The notes beneath the pieces are model-generated. The model was not told where the DNA came from, made no database searches, and saw only the letters and a program-made list of their open reading frames with translations. A program made the translations under genes and the position numbers. From positions 124,001-188,000 of the forward strand of contig NZ_JOFL01000013.1 of assembly GCF_000719265.1 (NCBI RefSeq): a stretch of 64,000 nt of DNA, in the 5' to 3' direction. Below, in pieces: positions 36,022 through 44,650 of this stretch. Origin of the DNA: Streptomyces roseoverticillatus (GTDB lineage Bacteria; Actinomycetota; Actinomycetes; Streptomycetales; Streptomycetaceae). Every line of letters starts with the position of its first letter. The stretch's first letter is position 1.

Positions 36022-36702
36022 ATGTCCATCCGCGTGATGCTCGTGGACGACCAGGTGCTGCTGCGCACCGGCTTCCGCATGGTGCTGGCAGCCCAGCCCG
36101 ACATGGAGGTCGTCGCCGAGGCCGGGGACGGCGCGGAGGCCCTGGAGGTGCTGGCCGGCACGGACGTGGACGTCGTCCTCATGGACGTCCGCATGCCCCG
36201 GCTGGACGGCGTGGAGGCGACGCGGCGCATCTGCGCGCAGGACGGTGCGCCGAAGGTGCTCATCCTGACCACGTTCGACTTGGACGAGTACGCGTTCTCG
36301 GCGCTGAAGGTCGGCGCGAGCGGGTTCATGCTCAAGGACGTGCCGCCGGCCGAGCTGCTGGGGGCGATCCGGGCCGTGCACAGCGGGGACGCGGTGGTCG
36401 CGCCGAGCACGACGCGGCGGCTGCTGGATCGTTTCACCCCCATGCTGCCGAGCACGAACAACGAACCGGCCACCGCGGAGCTGGGGCGGCTCACCGAGCG
36501 CGAGCGCGAGGTCATGCTGCTCGTCGCGCAGGGCCTGTCCAACGGGGAGATCGCGGCGCGGCTGGTGCTGTCCGAGGCCACCGTCAAGACGCACGTGGGG
36601 CGCATCCTCACCAAGCTGGGGCTGCGGGACCGGGTCCAGGTCGTGGTGCTCGCCTACGAGAGCGGCCTCGTGCGGGCCGGGGGCGGGGCGGCGCAGCAGT
36701 AG
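36022..36702 (+). CDS. NarL/FixJ-family response regulator
   Basis: A 226-aa response regulator: a receiver domain (VMLVDDQVLLRTGFRM; phospho-acceptor Asp in DVVLMDVRMPRLDG; ILTTFDLDEYAF; LKVGASGFMLKD) and a C-terminal LuxR-type HTH (LTEREREVMLLVAQGLSNGE, then ATVKTHVGRILTKLGLRDRV). It is cognate to the kinase just upstream. The AT-rich spacer suggests it can also be transcribed on its own. Confidence 0.93.
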   Translation: MSIRVMLVDDQVLLRTGFRMVLAAQPDMEVVAEAGDGAEALEVLAGTDVDVVLMDVRMPRLDGVEATRRICAQDGAPKVLILTTFDLDEYAFSALKVGASGFMLKDVPPAELLGAIRAVHSGDAVVAPSTTRRLLDRFTPMLPSTNNEPATAELGRLTEREREVMLLVAQGLSNGEIAARLVLSEATVKTHVGRILTKLGLRDRVQVVVLAYESGLVRAGGGAAQQ

Positions 36703-36717
36703 CCCCTCCGCGCGCCG

Positions 36718-37581
36718 CTACCGGCTGACGATCTCGCGCACCGCCGCCAGGAACTCCTCCGTGCGGGGGTGCGTGGGGTGGGCGGGGCTGGAGAGGTACA
36801 CCGTCGCGGCGGGGGCGTCCTCGACCGGGACGAAGCGGACGCCGGGGTGGCCGTGGCTCTCCCCGGTGCCCGCCGCCGCGAGGCCGAACGCGTCGCCCGT
36901 GGCGATGAGGTTCAGCCACTCGTCGACGTTGTGCACCTCGACGGTGCGGGACGGGCGCTGCGCCGGGGGCCACAGGTCCGGCGAGGCGGTGCCCGTCTCC
37001 GGCCACATCGCGAGGGGGAGGCCCGGGGCCTCGGTGAGCTCGGCGAGGCGCACGCGGGGCCGGCCGGCGAGCGGGTGGTCGTCGGGGAGGGCGGCGATGC
37101 GGTCCTCCGTGTAGAGGGCCTCGCTGCGGATGCGCGGGTCGCGGGGGCGGGTGCGGAGCACGGCCACGTCGGCGTCGCCGGTGGCCAGGCCCGCGGTGTG
37201 GTTGTCCCGGCGGACCACTTCCAGGGGCACGTGCGGGTGCGAGCGGCGCCACGAGCGCAGCAGGGGAACGGTCTGCTGCCCCAGGACCGCGCAGGTGTAG
37301 CCCAGGCGGAGGGGGCGGGAGACGGCCTTGGTGTCCGCGAGCGCGGCGTCGAGGTGCGCCAGGATGGCCCGGCCGTGCCCGAGCAGGGTGACCCCGGCCG
37401 GGGTGAGGTCCAGGTGCCGGGACGAACGGTCGACGAGCCGCACGCCGACGCGGGCCTCCAACTGGGCGAGCGTCCGGGACAGGGCAGGCTGCGTGACGTG
37501 CAGCCGGGCCGCCGCGGCGGTGACGGTGCCCTCGTCGGCGATGGCGGCCAAAGCCTTGAGGTGACGCAGCTCCACATCCAT
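36718..37581 (-). CDS. LysR-family transcriptional regulator
   Basis: A 287-aa regulator: N-terminal winged helix (LRHLKALAAIADEGTVTAAA, then RLHVTQPALSRTLAQLEARV) and a periplasmic-binding-protein-like effector domain from about residue 90. The ATG at 37579-37581 is the conserved start; the much longer open frame upstream is non-coding. It is divergent from an SDR-like gene 102 bp away, which it likely controls, as is usual for LysR pairs. Confidence 0.9.
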   Translation of the reverse strand: MDVELRHLKALAAIADEGTVTAAAARLHVTQPALSRTLAQLEARVGVRLVDRSSRHLDLTPAGVTLLGHGRAILAHLDAALADTKAVSRPLRLGYTCAVLGQQTVPLLRSWRRSHPHVPLEVVRRDNHTAGLATGDADVAVLRTRPRDPRIRSEALYTEDRIAALPDDHPLAGRPRVRLAELTEAPGLPLAMWPETGTASPDLWPPAQRPSRTVEVHNVDEWLNLIATGDAFGLAAAGTGESHGHPGVRFVPVEDAPAATVYLSSPAHPTHPRTEEFLAAVREIVSR

Positions 37582-37683
37582 GCATGGGAAGCATAGCTGC
37601 TGCGCAGAAGGCATTTCCGGGGGAGGGGGAGGGCTCCGTAGCGTCGGTTCCACAAGCGATTTCCGATGTGGGGACGGTGGATT

Positions 37684-38283
37684 ATGAGGATCCTTCTGGT
37701 GGGCGCGGGCGGGACGCTGGGCGGCGCGGTGCGGGGGGCGCTGGCCGCGCGGGGCCACGAGGTGATCGGCGTGGGGCGCAGCGGCGGGGACGTGATCTGC
37801 GACGTCACCGACCCGGAGGCGGTCGGGCGGCTGTACGGGCAGGTGGAAGGGCTCGACGCGGTGGCGGTCGCGGCCGGTGACGCCGTCTTCAAGCCGCTGG
37901 GCGAGCTGACGGCGGACGACTTCGCGGCGACGCTGCGCGGCAAGGCTCTCAGCCAGGTGGAGCTGGTGCGCCAGGGTGCGGGGCATGTGGCCCCCACCGG
38001 GTCGTTCACGCTGATCAGCGGGGTGCTCACGGACGAGCCGATCGTGGCGGGGGCGGCGGCTTCCGCAGCGAACGGGGCGGTGGAGGCGTTCGTACGGGCC
38101 GCGGCGATCGAGCTCGCGCCGCAGCGGATCAATGCGGTCAGCCCGACCGTGGTCGAGGAATCCCTCCCGGGCTACGCCCCGTTCTTCCCCGGCATGGAAG
38201 CGGTCCCGGCGTCCCGGGTGGCAACGGCGTACGTCCGCGCGATCGAGGGCGCGCAGACGGGGCGGGTGTACGGGGTCCGCTGA
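37684..38283 (+). CDS. Short-chain dehydrogenase-like protein lacking the canonical YxxxK
   Basis: A 199-aa Rossmann protein of the SDR family: MRILLVGAGGTLGGAVRGAL binds the cofactor, and GSFTLISGVLTDEPI and RINAVSPTVVEESLP follow. Where YxxxK is expected the sequence reads AAASAANGAVEAF, so the catalytic Tyr and Lys are replaced; a subgroup of short SDRs with Asn in place of Lys is known. It may be a non-classical reductase or a binding protein. It is divergent from the LysR gene, its likely regulator. Repeats follow. Confidence 0.82.
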   Translation: MRILLVGAGGTLGGAVRGALAARGHEVIGVGRSGGDVICDVTDPEAVGRLYGQVEGLDAVAVAAGDAVFKPLGELTADDFAATLRGKALSQVELVRQGAGHVAPTGSFTLISGVLTDEPIVAGAAASAANGAVEAFVRAAAIELAPQRINAVSPTVVEESLPGYAPFFPGMEAVPASRVATAYVRAIEGAQTGRVYGVR

Positions 38284-38318
38284 CCGCGGGGGCCCGTGCC
38301 TGTTCCCCCTGCTACGGG

Positions 38319-38615
38319 TCCGGCAGCTTCTTCCGCCGCGGCGGTGCGTGACCACCGGCAAGGTGCCCGGCGGTGCCGGGCCGGCGTGGGGCGTGTAGGG
38401 CACCGCCGGTCAGGTCTGTGGGGGCTGGGCGCCGTCGCGGCGGGTTTATGGGCGGTGGCCTTGGCCGGCCCTTTGCTGGTCCGGCAACCTTCTTCCGCCG
38501 CGGCGGCGCTCAGCCACCTGCAAGGTGTCCGGCGGTGCCGGGCTGGCCTGAGGTGCGTACGGCACCACCGGTCACGCCCGTGGGGGCCGGCCGCCGTCGC
38601 GGCGGGTTCATGGGT
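38319..38615. repeat. Two copies of the dispersed GC-rich repeat
   Basis: Two units about 160 bp apart share GGTCCGGCAGCTTCTTCCGC (or a close variant), CCGCGGCGGTGCGTGACCAC, GGTGCCCGGCGGTGCCGGG, then GGCACCGCCGGTCA and the inverted GCCGTCGCGGCGGGTT. They sit between the convergent SDR-like and ArsR-like genes. No gene is supported. Confidence 0.8.
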
Positions 38616-38654
38616 GCGGGTGCCCATCCCCGGGCGCCCGGTGCAGCCGGCGCG

Positions 38655-39728
38655 TCATCTCAGGACCGTCTCCAGGAAGTCGCTGCCCAGGCGGGCCACC
38701 AGCGGGAGGTCCAGTTGGTGGAGGACGTACCGGCCGCGGCGGCGCGTGGACAGCAGGCCCGCCTTCTTCAGCACGGCTATGTGCCGGGACACCTCGGGCG
38801 GCGTCAGGCCGAAGACGGTGGCCAGCTCGCTGGTGGTGTGCGGGCCGCGGGCCAGCGTGCGGCACAGCCGCATCCGGACGGGGTGCGCGAGCGCTTCCAT
38901 CCGCTGCTGCACCAGCTGCAGGGCGAGGCCCTTGGGGAGCTCGGGCGCGGCCACGGGGTACTGCACCATCGGCTGCCAGCCGGGCCGGTTCAGGACGATG
39001 AGGTGCGGCCACCCGAAGGCGGTCGGTATGAACGTCAGGCCGTCCGCGTAGGCCGTCGCCCGGCCGTCCTGCAACTTGTCGAAGACGATCCGCGTGCCGT
39101 CCGCGCCGACGGAGACGGCCGTGGAGACCGCGGCCATGGCCTCGGCGAGCCCCTTGCGCCGCAGCAGGTCCGCCTTGTGACGGGCGTCCGCGGCGAGCTG
39201 CACCCGTACGCGCTGCCAGTTGTCGGCGAAGAACGCCTCCTCGCAGTCCTCCATGAGCCTGCGCAGCCAGGCGCGCAGCGCGGTCGGGTTCTCCAGCATG
39301 CGGTCGGTGAACTGCGCCTGCCGCGGGCCCCGGGCGGCGGACAGTTCGCGCACCCGCGCCCGCTGCCCGGCGTCCACCAGTGGGGAGGGGACGGGCTGCG
39401 AGCTGCAGGTGACCTCGAAGGCCGCGGCCACGAACTTCTCGTCGTCCATGCGGTCGAGGTCGTCGAGCTCTTCGGCGAGCGTGGCGCGTGGCGCGGCGGG
39501 CAGCAGCAGGTCGGAGCGGGCCGAGCGCCACAGGAAGTCGGCCTCGGTCAGCCGGTCGGCGAGGTCGGGCCGGAGCCCGGAGGCGGTGGCCGTGGCCCAG
39601 CCGTGCAGCCCGGGGTGGTGGCCGGGCTCCGCCAGGACGTGCAGCATCGCACCGAGCTCTGCCAGCGGCGACGGGTTGAAAAGGATGCGCTCGTGCGGCA
39701 GCCCGGCGATGTTGATCTCCACGCTCAT
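38655..39728 (-). CDS. ArsR-type HTH regulator with N-terminal DUF5937-like domain
   Basis: A 357-aa protein. Residues 1-260 match a streptomycete regulator type whose N-terminus starts ILFNPSPLAELGAMLHVLAE and contains FDKLQDGRATAYADGLTFIP. Residues about 265-350 are an ArsR winged helix (EALAHPVRMRLCRTLARGPH, then VFGLTPPEVSRHIAVLKKAG). No metal-binding cysteines are evident in the helix, so the signal is unlikely to be metal. It is divergent from a small gene at 39828; a perfect palindrome lies between. Confidence 0.85.
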   Translation of the reverse strand: MSVEINIAGLPHERILFNPSPLAELGAMLHVLAEPGHHPGLHGWATATASGLRPDLADRLTEADFLWRSARSDLLLPAAPRATLAEELDDLDRMDDEKFVAAAFEVTCSSQPVPSPLVDAGQRARVRELSAARGPRQAQFTDRMLENPTALRAWLRRLMEDCEEAFFADNWQRVRVQLAADARHKADLLRRKGLAEAMAAVSTAVSVGADGTRIVFDKLQDGRATAYADGLTFIPTAFGWPHLIVLNRPGWQPMVQYPVAAPELPKGLALQLVQQRMEALAHPVRMRLCRTLARGPHTTSELATVFGLTPPEVSRHIAVLKKAGLLSTRRRGRYVLHQLDLPLVARLGSDFLETVLR

Positions 39729-39768
39729 GTGCCCATCGTGCCTGCCCCCGCGAGGGTCCGGCCGTCAT

Positions 39769-39785
39769 TTGACGGCTCTCGTCAA
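39769..39785. promoter_or_regulatory. Palindrome, candidate ArsR-like operator
   Basis: TTGACG-GCTCT-CGTCAA is a perfect 6-bp inverted repeat, immediately followed by another TTGAC. It lies 41 bp from the regulator's start and 43 bp from the divergent small gene, well placed for autoregulation. Confidence 0.55.
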
Positions 39786-39827
39786 TTGACGCGGCAGGTC
39801 AGCGCCCACCGGCGCACCGTTGAGGAC

Positions 39828-40166
39828 ATGAACGCAGCTCAGCAGCACATGCTCGACCTCTACCGCGCCGCCCAGCTCAACCAGCCGGCTCCGCCCGCCC
39901 CCGGCACCGGGGACGTGGAGGCCTACCGCTCCTTCCGTACCTGGCGCGCCTTCCAGGGCGTCGTCGACGAGCGGGTCGCAGCCCGCCGCGCCCGCCGGGC
40001 GGAGCTGTTCCGTTTCCTCCTGCTCCGCGGCTCGCGGCGCGTGTCAGTGCTCAGCCCGGCCGTCGTCCGTCCCGCTGCCCTCCGCCCGTCCGTCGTCCGT
40101 CCGAATCCGGCGCAGGGCCGCACCCGCCGCGTCCCGGACGTCTGCGGCCGTCCAGCCGAGTGCTGA
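39828..40166 (+). CDS. Small basic protein of unknown function
   Basis: A 112-aa protein. The first 70 residues look genuine (MNAAQQHMLDLYRAAQLNQP, then an aromatic helix DVEAYRSFRTWRAFQGVVDE); the last 35 residues are Arg/Pro/Val-rich and could be read-through sequence. No family recognised. It is divergent from the ArsR-like regulator with a palindrome between, so it is probably that regulator's target. Its 3' end approaches the convergent Uma2 gene (50 bp gap). Confidence 0.6.
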   Translation: MNAAQQHMLDLYRAAQLNQPAPPAPGTGDVEAYRSFRTWRAFQGVVDERVAARRARRAELFRFLLLRGSRRVSVLSPAVVRPAALRPSVVRPNPAQGRTRRVPDVCGRPAEC

Positions 40167-40216
40167 CGCGCCGACGGTGACCTCGGTGAACGAGACGCCC
40201 GGCACCGGGGACCGGA

Positions 40217-40825
40217 CTACCGGGCGTTCTCCCGTCCGGCATTCCATGCCTTCAGGGGCTCGGTGTCGAGAATGAACCCAACCGGTGCGGGCAGTTCGAG
40301 GCTCTTGCCGAAGGCAGCGGTGTGACGTTCCTGGTAGGTGCCCTCTGCAGGTTCGCTGTACACGGTGACCTCGTCGGCGTCGCGGTCGATGAGCAAGTAC
40401 ACGGGAATGCCGCTCTCGGCGTAGGCGCGGGGCTTCTCGACGCGATCGCGCTTATTGGTGTCGTAGTCGTGCGAAGTGACCTCGACGGTCATCAGCACGC
40501 CGTCCGGCTCGGCCCACTTCCCGGCCTGGACGAAATGGCCGGTGGGAGCGAGGGTCCCGTCGGGGCGGGCACGCCCCATGCGGTAGGTCTCGATCTTGAG
40601 GCCTTGCCCGGTGTGAAGATCCAGGGAGGGTTGGTGCTGCAGGCACTGCCGGACGAGCCACATCGTGATCGTCTCGTGGAGCCCATCGGGCACGGCCTTG
40701 ACCCCCATCTTTCCGTTGATGAGCTCCAGACGTAGCCCCTCGGCTTCGCGCATGGTGGCTTCGGCGAGGTTCTCGAACTGCTTGGTCAGCATCTGCTCAG
40801 TCGTCATCGGTGTGCGGCCGTTCAT
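40217..40825 (-). CDS. Uma2-family (DUF820) restriction-endonuclease-like protein
   Basis: A 202-aa protein with the PD-(D/E)xK fold of the Uma2/DUF820 family. The catalytic-type string is PDGVLMTVEVTSHDYDTNKR, then KPRAYAESGIPVYLLIDRD, matching the family's D...ExK and (K/R)..Y...G(I/V)..Y patterns. The biological role of these proteins is unknown; many streptomycetes have dozens. Two starts are possible (ATG 40825 or ATG 40807), neither with a good ribosome binding site. It is divergent from the DUF2520-panC operon. Confidence 0.85.
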   Translation of the reverse strand: MNGRTPMTTEQMLTKQFENLAEATMREAEGLRLELINGKMGVKAVPDGLHETITMWLVRQCLQHQPSLDLHTGQGLKIETYRMGRARPDGTLAPTGHFVQAGKWAEPDGVLMTVEVTSHDYDTNKRDRVEKPRAYAESGIPVYLLIDRDADEVTVYSEPAEGTYQERHTAAFGKSLELPAPVGFILDTEPLKAWNAGRENAR

Positions 40826-40932
40826 CCAGTGCGGTCACGGCGTGCCTCCCTCTACCTGAGGTTTTCAGGCTAGACCCGGCCACCGGCGATCGTCGGCCTT
40901 CCCCTGACCGATCACTCGAACGTGTGGCCGAG

Positions 40933-40959
40933 TTATCCACATCTCCGGCGTTATCCACA
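40933..40959. promoter_or_regulatory. Two perfect TTATCCACA DnaA boxes
   Basis: TTATCCACA occurs at 40933-40941 and again at 40951-40959, in direct orientation 18 bp apart, about 100 bp upstream of the DUF2520-panC operon and 110 bp from the Uma2 gene. The exact consensus twice in a GC-rich genome is unlikely by chance. A DnaA-responsive promoter or titration site is possible. Confidence 0.6.
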
Positions 40960-41058
40960 GGGCTGGGGACGACCGGGGGCCACTCCTCGCGCCTCGCGTA
41001 GCATGACGAAGGAATCGTCCGGTACCCCCCGCGGACTGGAACGGAAGGCCATCGCCGC

Positions 41059-41979
41059 GTGAACGCACACATCCTCCCGGAGCACCCGAGCCCCCAGGAC
41101 CGCCCCGCCCGGCTCACCGTCGGCGTCGTCGGCGCGGGCCGCGTCGGCCCGGCGCTCGCCGCCGCGCTCCGGCTCGCCGGGCACCGCCCGGTCGCCGTCT
41201 CCGGAGTCTCCGACGCCTCGGTGCGCAGGGCCGCGGCCCTGCTGCCCGAGGTCCCGGTCGTCCCGCCCGCCGAGGTCCTCGCGCGCGCCGAGCTGGTCCT
41301 GCTCACCGTGCCCGACGACGCCCTGCCGGGCCTGGTCGCGGGCCTCGCCGAGACGGGCGCCGTGCGCCCGGGCCAGCTCCTCGTGCACACCTCGGGCCGG
41401 TACGGCACTGCCGTCCTCGACCCCGCCCGCCGCGCCGGGGCCCTCCCGCTCGCCCTGCACCCCGCCATGACCTTCACCGGCACCCCGGTCGATGTCGACC
41501 GCCTCGCCGGCTGCTCCTTCGGCGTCACCGCTCCCGAGGAGCTGCGGCTCGCCGCGGAGGCCCTGGTCATCGAGATGGGCGGCGAGCCCGAGTGGATAGC
41601 GGAAGAGGCCCGCCCGCTCTACCACGCGGCCCTCGCCCTCGGCGCGAACCACCTGGTCACCCTGGTCGCCCAGGCCATGGACCTGCTGCGGACCGCCGGC
41701 GTCTCGGCTCCCGACCGCATGCTCGGCCCGCTCCTCGGCGCCGCGCTCGACAACGTCCTGCGCAGCGGCGACGCGGCCCTGACCGGCCCCGTGGCCCGCG
41801 GCGACGCCGGCACGGTCGCCGCGCACATCGCCGAGCTGCGCACCCACGCGCCCCAGGCCGTCGCCGGCTATCTGGCGATGGCCCGTACGACCGCCGACCG
41901 CGCCCTCGCGGCCGGCCTGCTCAAGCCCGAACTGGCCGAGGACCTGCTCGGCGTACTGTCCGACGGAGGACGGCCGTGA
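41059..41979 (+). CDS. Rossmann/DUF2520 oxidoreductase, candidate PanG-type ketopantoate reductase
   Basis: A 306-aa protein. The N-terminal NAD(P)-binding fold is [20 protein letters not shown], followed by [14 protein letters not shown] and [12 protein letters not shown]; the C-terminal all-helical DUF2520 domain begins near residue 165 ([20 protein letters not shown]). DUF2520 proteins include PanG, a ketopantoate reductase unrelated to PanE (recalled). It overlaps panC by 4 nt (GTGA), which supports a step in pantothenate synthesis. It starts at GTG 41059, 12 nt after GGAAGG. Confidence 0.85.
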   Translation: MNAHILPEHPSPQDRPARLTVGVVGAGRVGPALAAALRLAGHRPVAVSGVSDASVRRAAALLPEVPVVPPAEVLARAELVLLTVPDDALPGLVAGLAETGAVRPGQLLVHTSGRYGTAVLDPARRAGALPLALHPAMTFTGTPVDVDRLAGCSFGVTAPEELRLAAEALVIEMGGEPEWIAEEARPLYHAALALGANHLVTLVAQAMDLLRTAGVSAPDRMLGPLLGAALDNVLRSGDAALTGPVARGDAGTVAAHIAELRTHAPQAVAGYLAMARTTADRALAAGLLKPELAEDLLGVLSDGGRP

Positions 41980-42902
41980 CGCTTGCCGAGTGGCTGAAGG
42001 ACCGGGACCGCGAGCCCGCCTTCGAGCTCGTACCCGCCGTCGAGGATCTCGACTACCTCCTCGACCACTACGCGGTCCCCGGCCGCACCGCGGTCGTGAT
42101 GACCATGGGCGCGCTCCACGAGGGCCACGCCACGCTCATACGCGCCGCGCGCGAGCGCGTCGGCCGCAAGGGCCTCGTGATCGCCACGGTCTTCGTCAAC
42201 CCCCTGCAGTTCGGTGCGGGCGAGGACCTGGACCGCTATCCGCGCACGCTGGACGCCGACCTGAAGATCGCCGAGGCGTCGGGCGCGGACGCCGTGTTCG
42301 CCCCCTCCGCCGAGGAGGTGTATCCGGGCGGAGAGCCCCAGGTCCGCCTCACCGCCGGCCCCATGGGCGAGCGCCTGGAAGGCGCCTCCCGCCCCGGGCA
42401 CTTCGACGGCATGCTCACGGTCGTGGCCAAGCTGCTCCATCTCACCCGCCCCGACCTGGCCTTCTTCGGCCAGAAGGACGCCCAGCAGCTCGCCCTGATC
42501 CGCCGCATGGTGCGCGACCTCAACTTCCGTACGGAGATCGTGGGCGTGCCGACCGTACGGGAGGCCGACGGCCTCGCCCTCTCCAGCCGCAACCGCTATC
42601 TCTCCGCCGCCGAGCGGCGGACCGCCCTCGCCCTGTCCCGCGCCCTGGCCGCGGCCGAGAAGGAGAAGGCCGCCGCCCCGGCCGCCCTGGCCGCCGCCCG
42701 CGCCGTCCTGGACGAGGCCGCCCGGCTCGACCCCCCGCTGCACCTCGACTACGCGGCCCTGGTCGACCCCGCCGACTTCACCGACGTCCCCGGCGACTTC
42801 GCGGGCGAAGCCGTCCTCGCCGTCGCCGCCAAGGTCGGCACCACCCGCCTGATCGACAACGTCCCCCTGACCGTCGGACCGGCCACGGGAGCGCAGCGAT
42901 GA
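41976..42902 (+). CDS. panC: Pantothenate synthetase
   Basis: Joins pantoate and beta-alanine with ATP to form pantothenate. A 308-aa protein with [20 protein letters not shown] (HxGH nucleotide motif), [59 protein letters not shown] and SSRNRYLS. The GTG start at 41976 overlaps the DUF2520 stop; its own stop overlaps nadB (ATGA). A long open frame upstream is non-coding. Confidence 0.95.
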   Translation: MTLAEWLKDRDREPAFELVPAVEDLDYLLDHYAVPGRTAVVMTMGALHEGHATLIRAARERVGRKGLVIATVFVNPLQFGAGEDLDRYPRTLDADLKIAEASGADAVFAPSAEEVYPGGEPQVRLTAGPMGERLEGASRPGHFDGMLTVVAKLLHLTRPDLAFFGQKDAQQLALIRRMVRDLNFRTEIVGVPTVREADGLALSSRNRYLSAAERRTALALSRALAAAEKEKAAAPAALAAARAVLDEAARLDPPLHLDYAALVDPADFTDVPGDFAGEAVLAVAAKVGTTRLIDNVPLTVGPATGAQR

Positions 42903-44650
42903 CCGGCATACGGCTCCACGCGCCCCGCCCCGGCTGGTCCGTCGACGCGGACGTCGTCGTCGTGGGCTCCGGCGTCGCCGGGCTCACCGTCGCCCTGCGC
43001 TGCGCCGCCGCCGGCGCGCACGTCACCGTCGTCACCAAGGCGCTCCTCGACGACGGCTCCACCCGCTGGGCCCAGGGCGGGATAGCGGCCGCGCTCGGAG
43101 AGGGCGACACCCCCGAGCAGCACCTGGACGACACGCTCGTCGCCGGCGCGGGCCTCTGCGACGACGAGGCCGTGCGGACCCTGGTCACCGAGGGCCCCGA
43201 CGCGGTGCGCCGGCTCATCGCCACGGGCGCGCAGTTCGACACCGACGCCGAGACCGGCGCCATCCTGCTCACCCGTGAGGGCGGTCACCACCGCCGCCGC
43301 ATCGCCCACGCGGGTGGTGACGCGACCGGCGCCGAGATCTCCCGCGCCCTCGTCGAGGCCGTCCGCGCGGCGGGCATCGAAACGATCGAGCACGCCCTCG
43401 TCCTCGACCTCCTCAAGGACGAGGAGGGCCGGGCCGCCGGCGTCACCCTGCACGTCATGGGCGAGGGCGAGCGCGACGGCGTCGGCGCCGTACGGGCCCG
43501 GGCCGTCGTCCTCGCGACCGGCGGCATGGGCCAGGTCTTCTCCGCGACCACGAACCCGGCCGTCTCCACCGGCGACGGCGTCGCCCTCGCCCTGCGGGCC
43601 GGCGCCGAGGTCTCCGACCTGGAGTTCGTCCAGTTCCACCCCACCGTGCTGTGGCTCGGCCCCGACGCAGAGGGGCAGCAGCCGCTCGTGTCGGAGGCCG
43701 TGCGCGGCGAAGGCGCCCACCTCGTCGACGCCGATGGCCACCGCTTCATGGTCGGGGCGCACGAGCTCGCCGAGCTCGCCCCGCGCGACATCGTCGCCAA
43801 GGGCATCATGCGGCGCATGCAGGAGCTCGGCGCCGAGCACATGTACCTCGACGCCCGCCACTTCGGCGCTGAGATGTGGGAGCACCGCTTCCCCACGATC
43901 CTCGCCGCCTGCCGCGCGCACGGCATCGATCCGGTCACCGAGCCGATCCCGGTCGCGCCCGCCGCGCACTACGCCTCCGGCGGCGTCCGTACGGACCTGA
44001 CGGGCCGGTCCACCGTGCCGGGCCTCTACGCGTGCGGCGAGGTCGCCTGCACGGGCGTGCACGGCGCGAACCGCCTCGCGTCGAACTCGCTGCTGGAAGG
44101 CCTCGTCTTCGCGGAGCGCATCGCCGCGGACGTCACCGAGGCCCTCCGGGAGCCGGGCGCGCCCCCGCGGCCGGCCACCACCGGCACCACCACCGGCACC
44201 ACCACCGGCACCACCACCGGCACCGGTACCGGCACGGTGCTTGCCGGTCCGAAGGCCCGGCTGGAGATCCAGCGCATCATGGCCGAGGGCGCCGGTGTCC
44301 TGCGGTCCAGGGAGAGTCTCGAACGGGCGACCGCGGAGCTGGCCCGCATCGACGAGGACGCCGCCGCCGCGCTGGAAGCGCCCGGCACGGAGAGCTGGGA
44401 GGCCACCAACCTCCTGCTCGTCGCCCGCGTCCTCGTCGCCGCCGCCCTCCGCCGCGAGGAAACCCGCGGCTGCCACTGGCGCGAGGACGCCCCCGACCGG
44501 GACGATGCCTGGCGCCGCCACCTCTTGGTGACCCTGCGCCCGGACCGTACGCTCTCGGTCTCCACCACCGAGACGGCCGCCTTCCCGTCCGCAGCGGCCC
44601 CGACGCCCCACCCGCCCACGAACGGCGCCGAACCGAGGAGCACCACGTGA
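42899..44650 (+). CDS. nadB: L-aspartate oxidase
   Basis: Oxidises aspartate to iminoaspartate, the first step of NAD synthesis. A 583-aa FAD enzyme with [70 protein letters not shown] and [21 protein letters not shown] spacer of about 20 residues (alternating Thr and Gly, 44175-44235) lies between the FAD and C-terminal helical domains. It overlaps panC and nadC by 4 nt each. Confidence 0.95.
   Translation: MTGIRLHAPRPGWSVDADVVVVGSGVAGLTVALRCAAAGAHVTVVTKALLDDGSTRWAQGGIAAALGEGDTPEQHLDDTLVAGAGLCDDEAVRTLVTEGPDAVRRLIATGAQFDTDAETGAILLTREGGHHRRRIAHAGGDATGAEISRALVEAVRAAGIETIEHALVLDLLKDEEGRAAGVTLHVMGEGERDGVGAVRARAVVLATGGMGQVFSATTNPAVSTGDGVALALRAGAEVSDLEFVQFHPTVLWLGPDAEGQQPLVSEAVRGEGAHLVDADGHRFMVGAHELAELAPRDIVAKGIMRRMQELGAEHMYLDARHFGAEMWEHRFPTILAACRAHGIDPVTEPIPVAPAAHYASGGVRTDLTGRSTVPGLYACGEVACTGVHGANRLASNSLLEGLVFAERIAADVTEALREPGAPPRPATTGTTTGTTTGTTTGTGTGTVLAGPKARLEIQRIMAEGAGVLRSRESLERATAELARIDEDAAAALEAPGTESWEATNLLLVARVLVAAALRREETRGCHWREDAPDRDDAWRRHLLVTLRPDRTLSVSTTETAAFPSAAAPTPHPPTNGAEPRSTT
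44175..44235 (+). repeat. 12-bp minisatellite inside nadB
   Basis: GGCACCACCACC repeats about four times in register, then a GGCACCGGTACC variant, encoding a Thr/Thr/Thr/Gly linker. Such a tract can change copy number without breaking the frame. Confidence 0.85.

Noticed and set aside
40044..40247. 67-codon minus-strand frame after the Uma2 gene
   Set aside because: It overlaps the Uma2 3' end and is antisense to the small gene at 39828. No ribosome binding site or family match.
40933..40959. Chromosomal oriC
   Set aside because: Only two DnaA boxes and no dnaA, dnaN or rpmH nearby; an origin in Streptomyces has many boxes.
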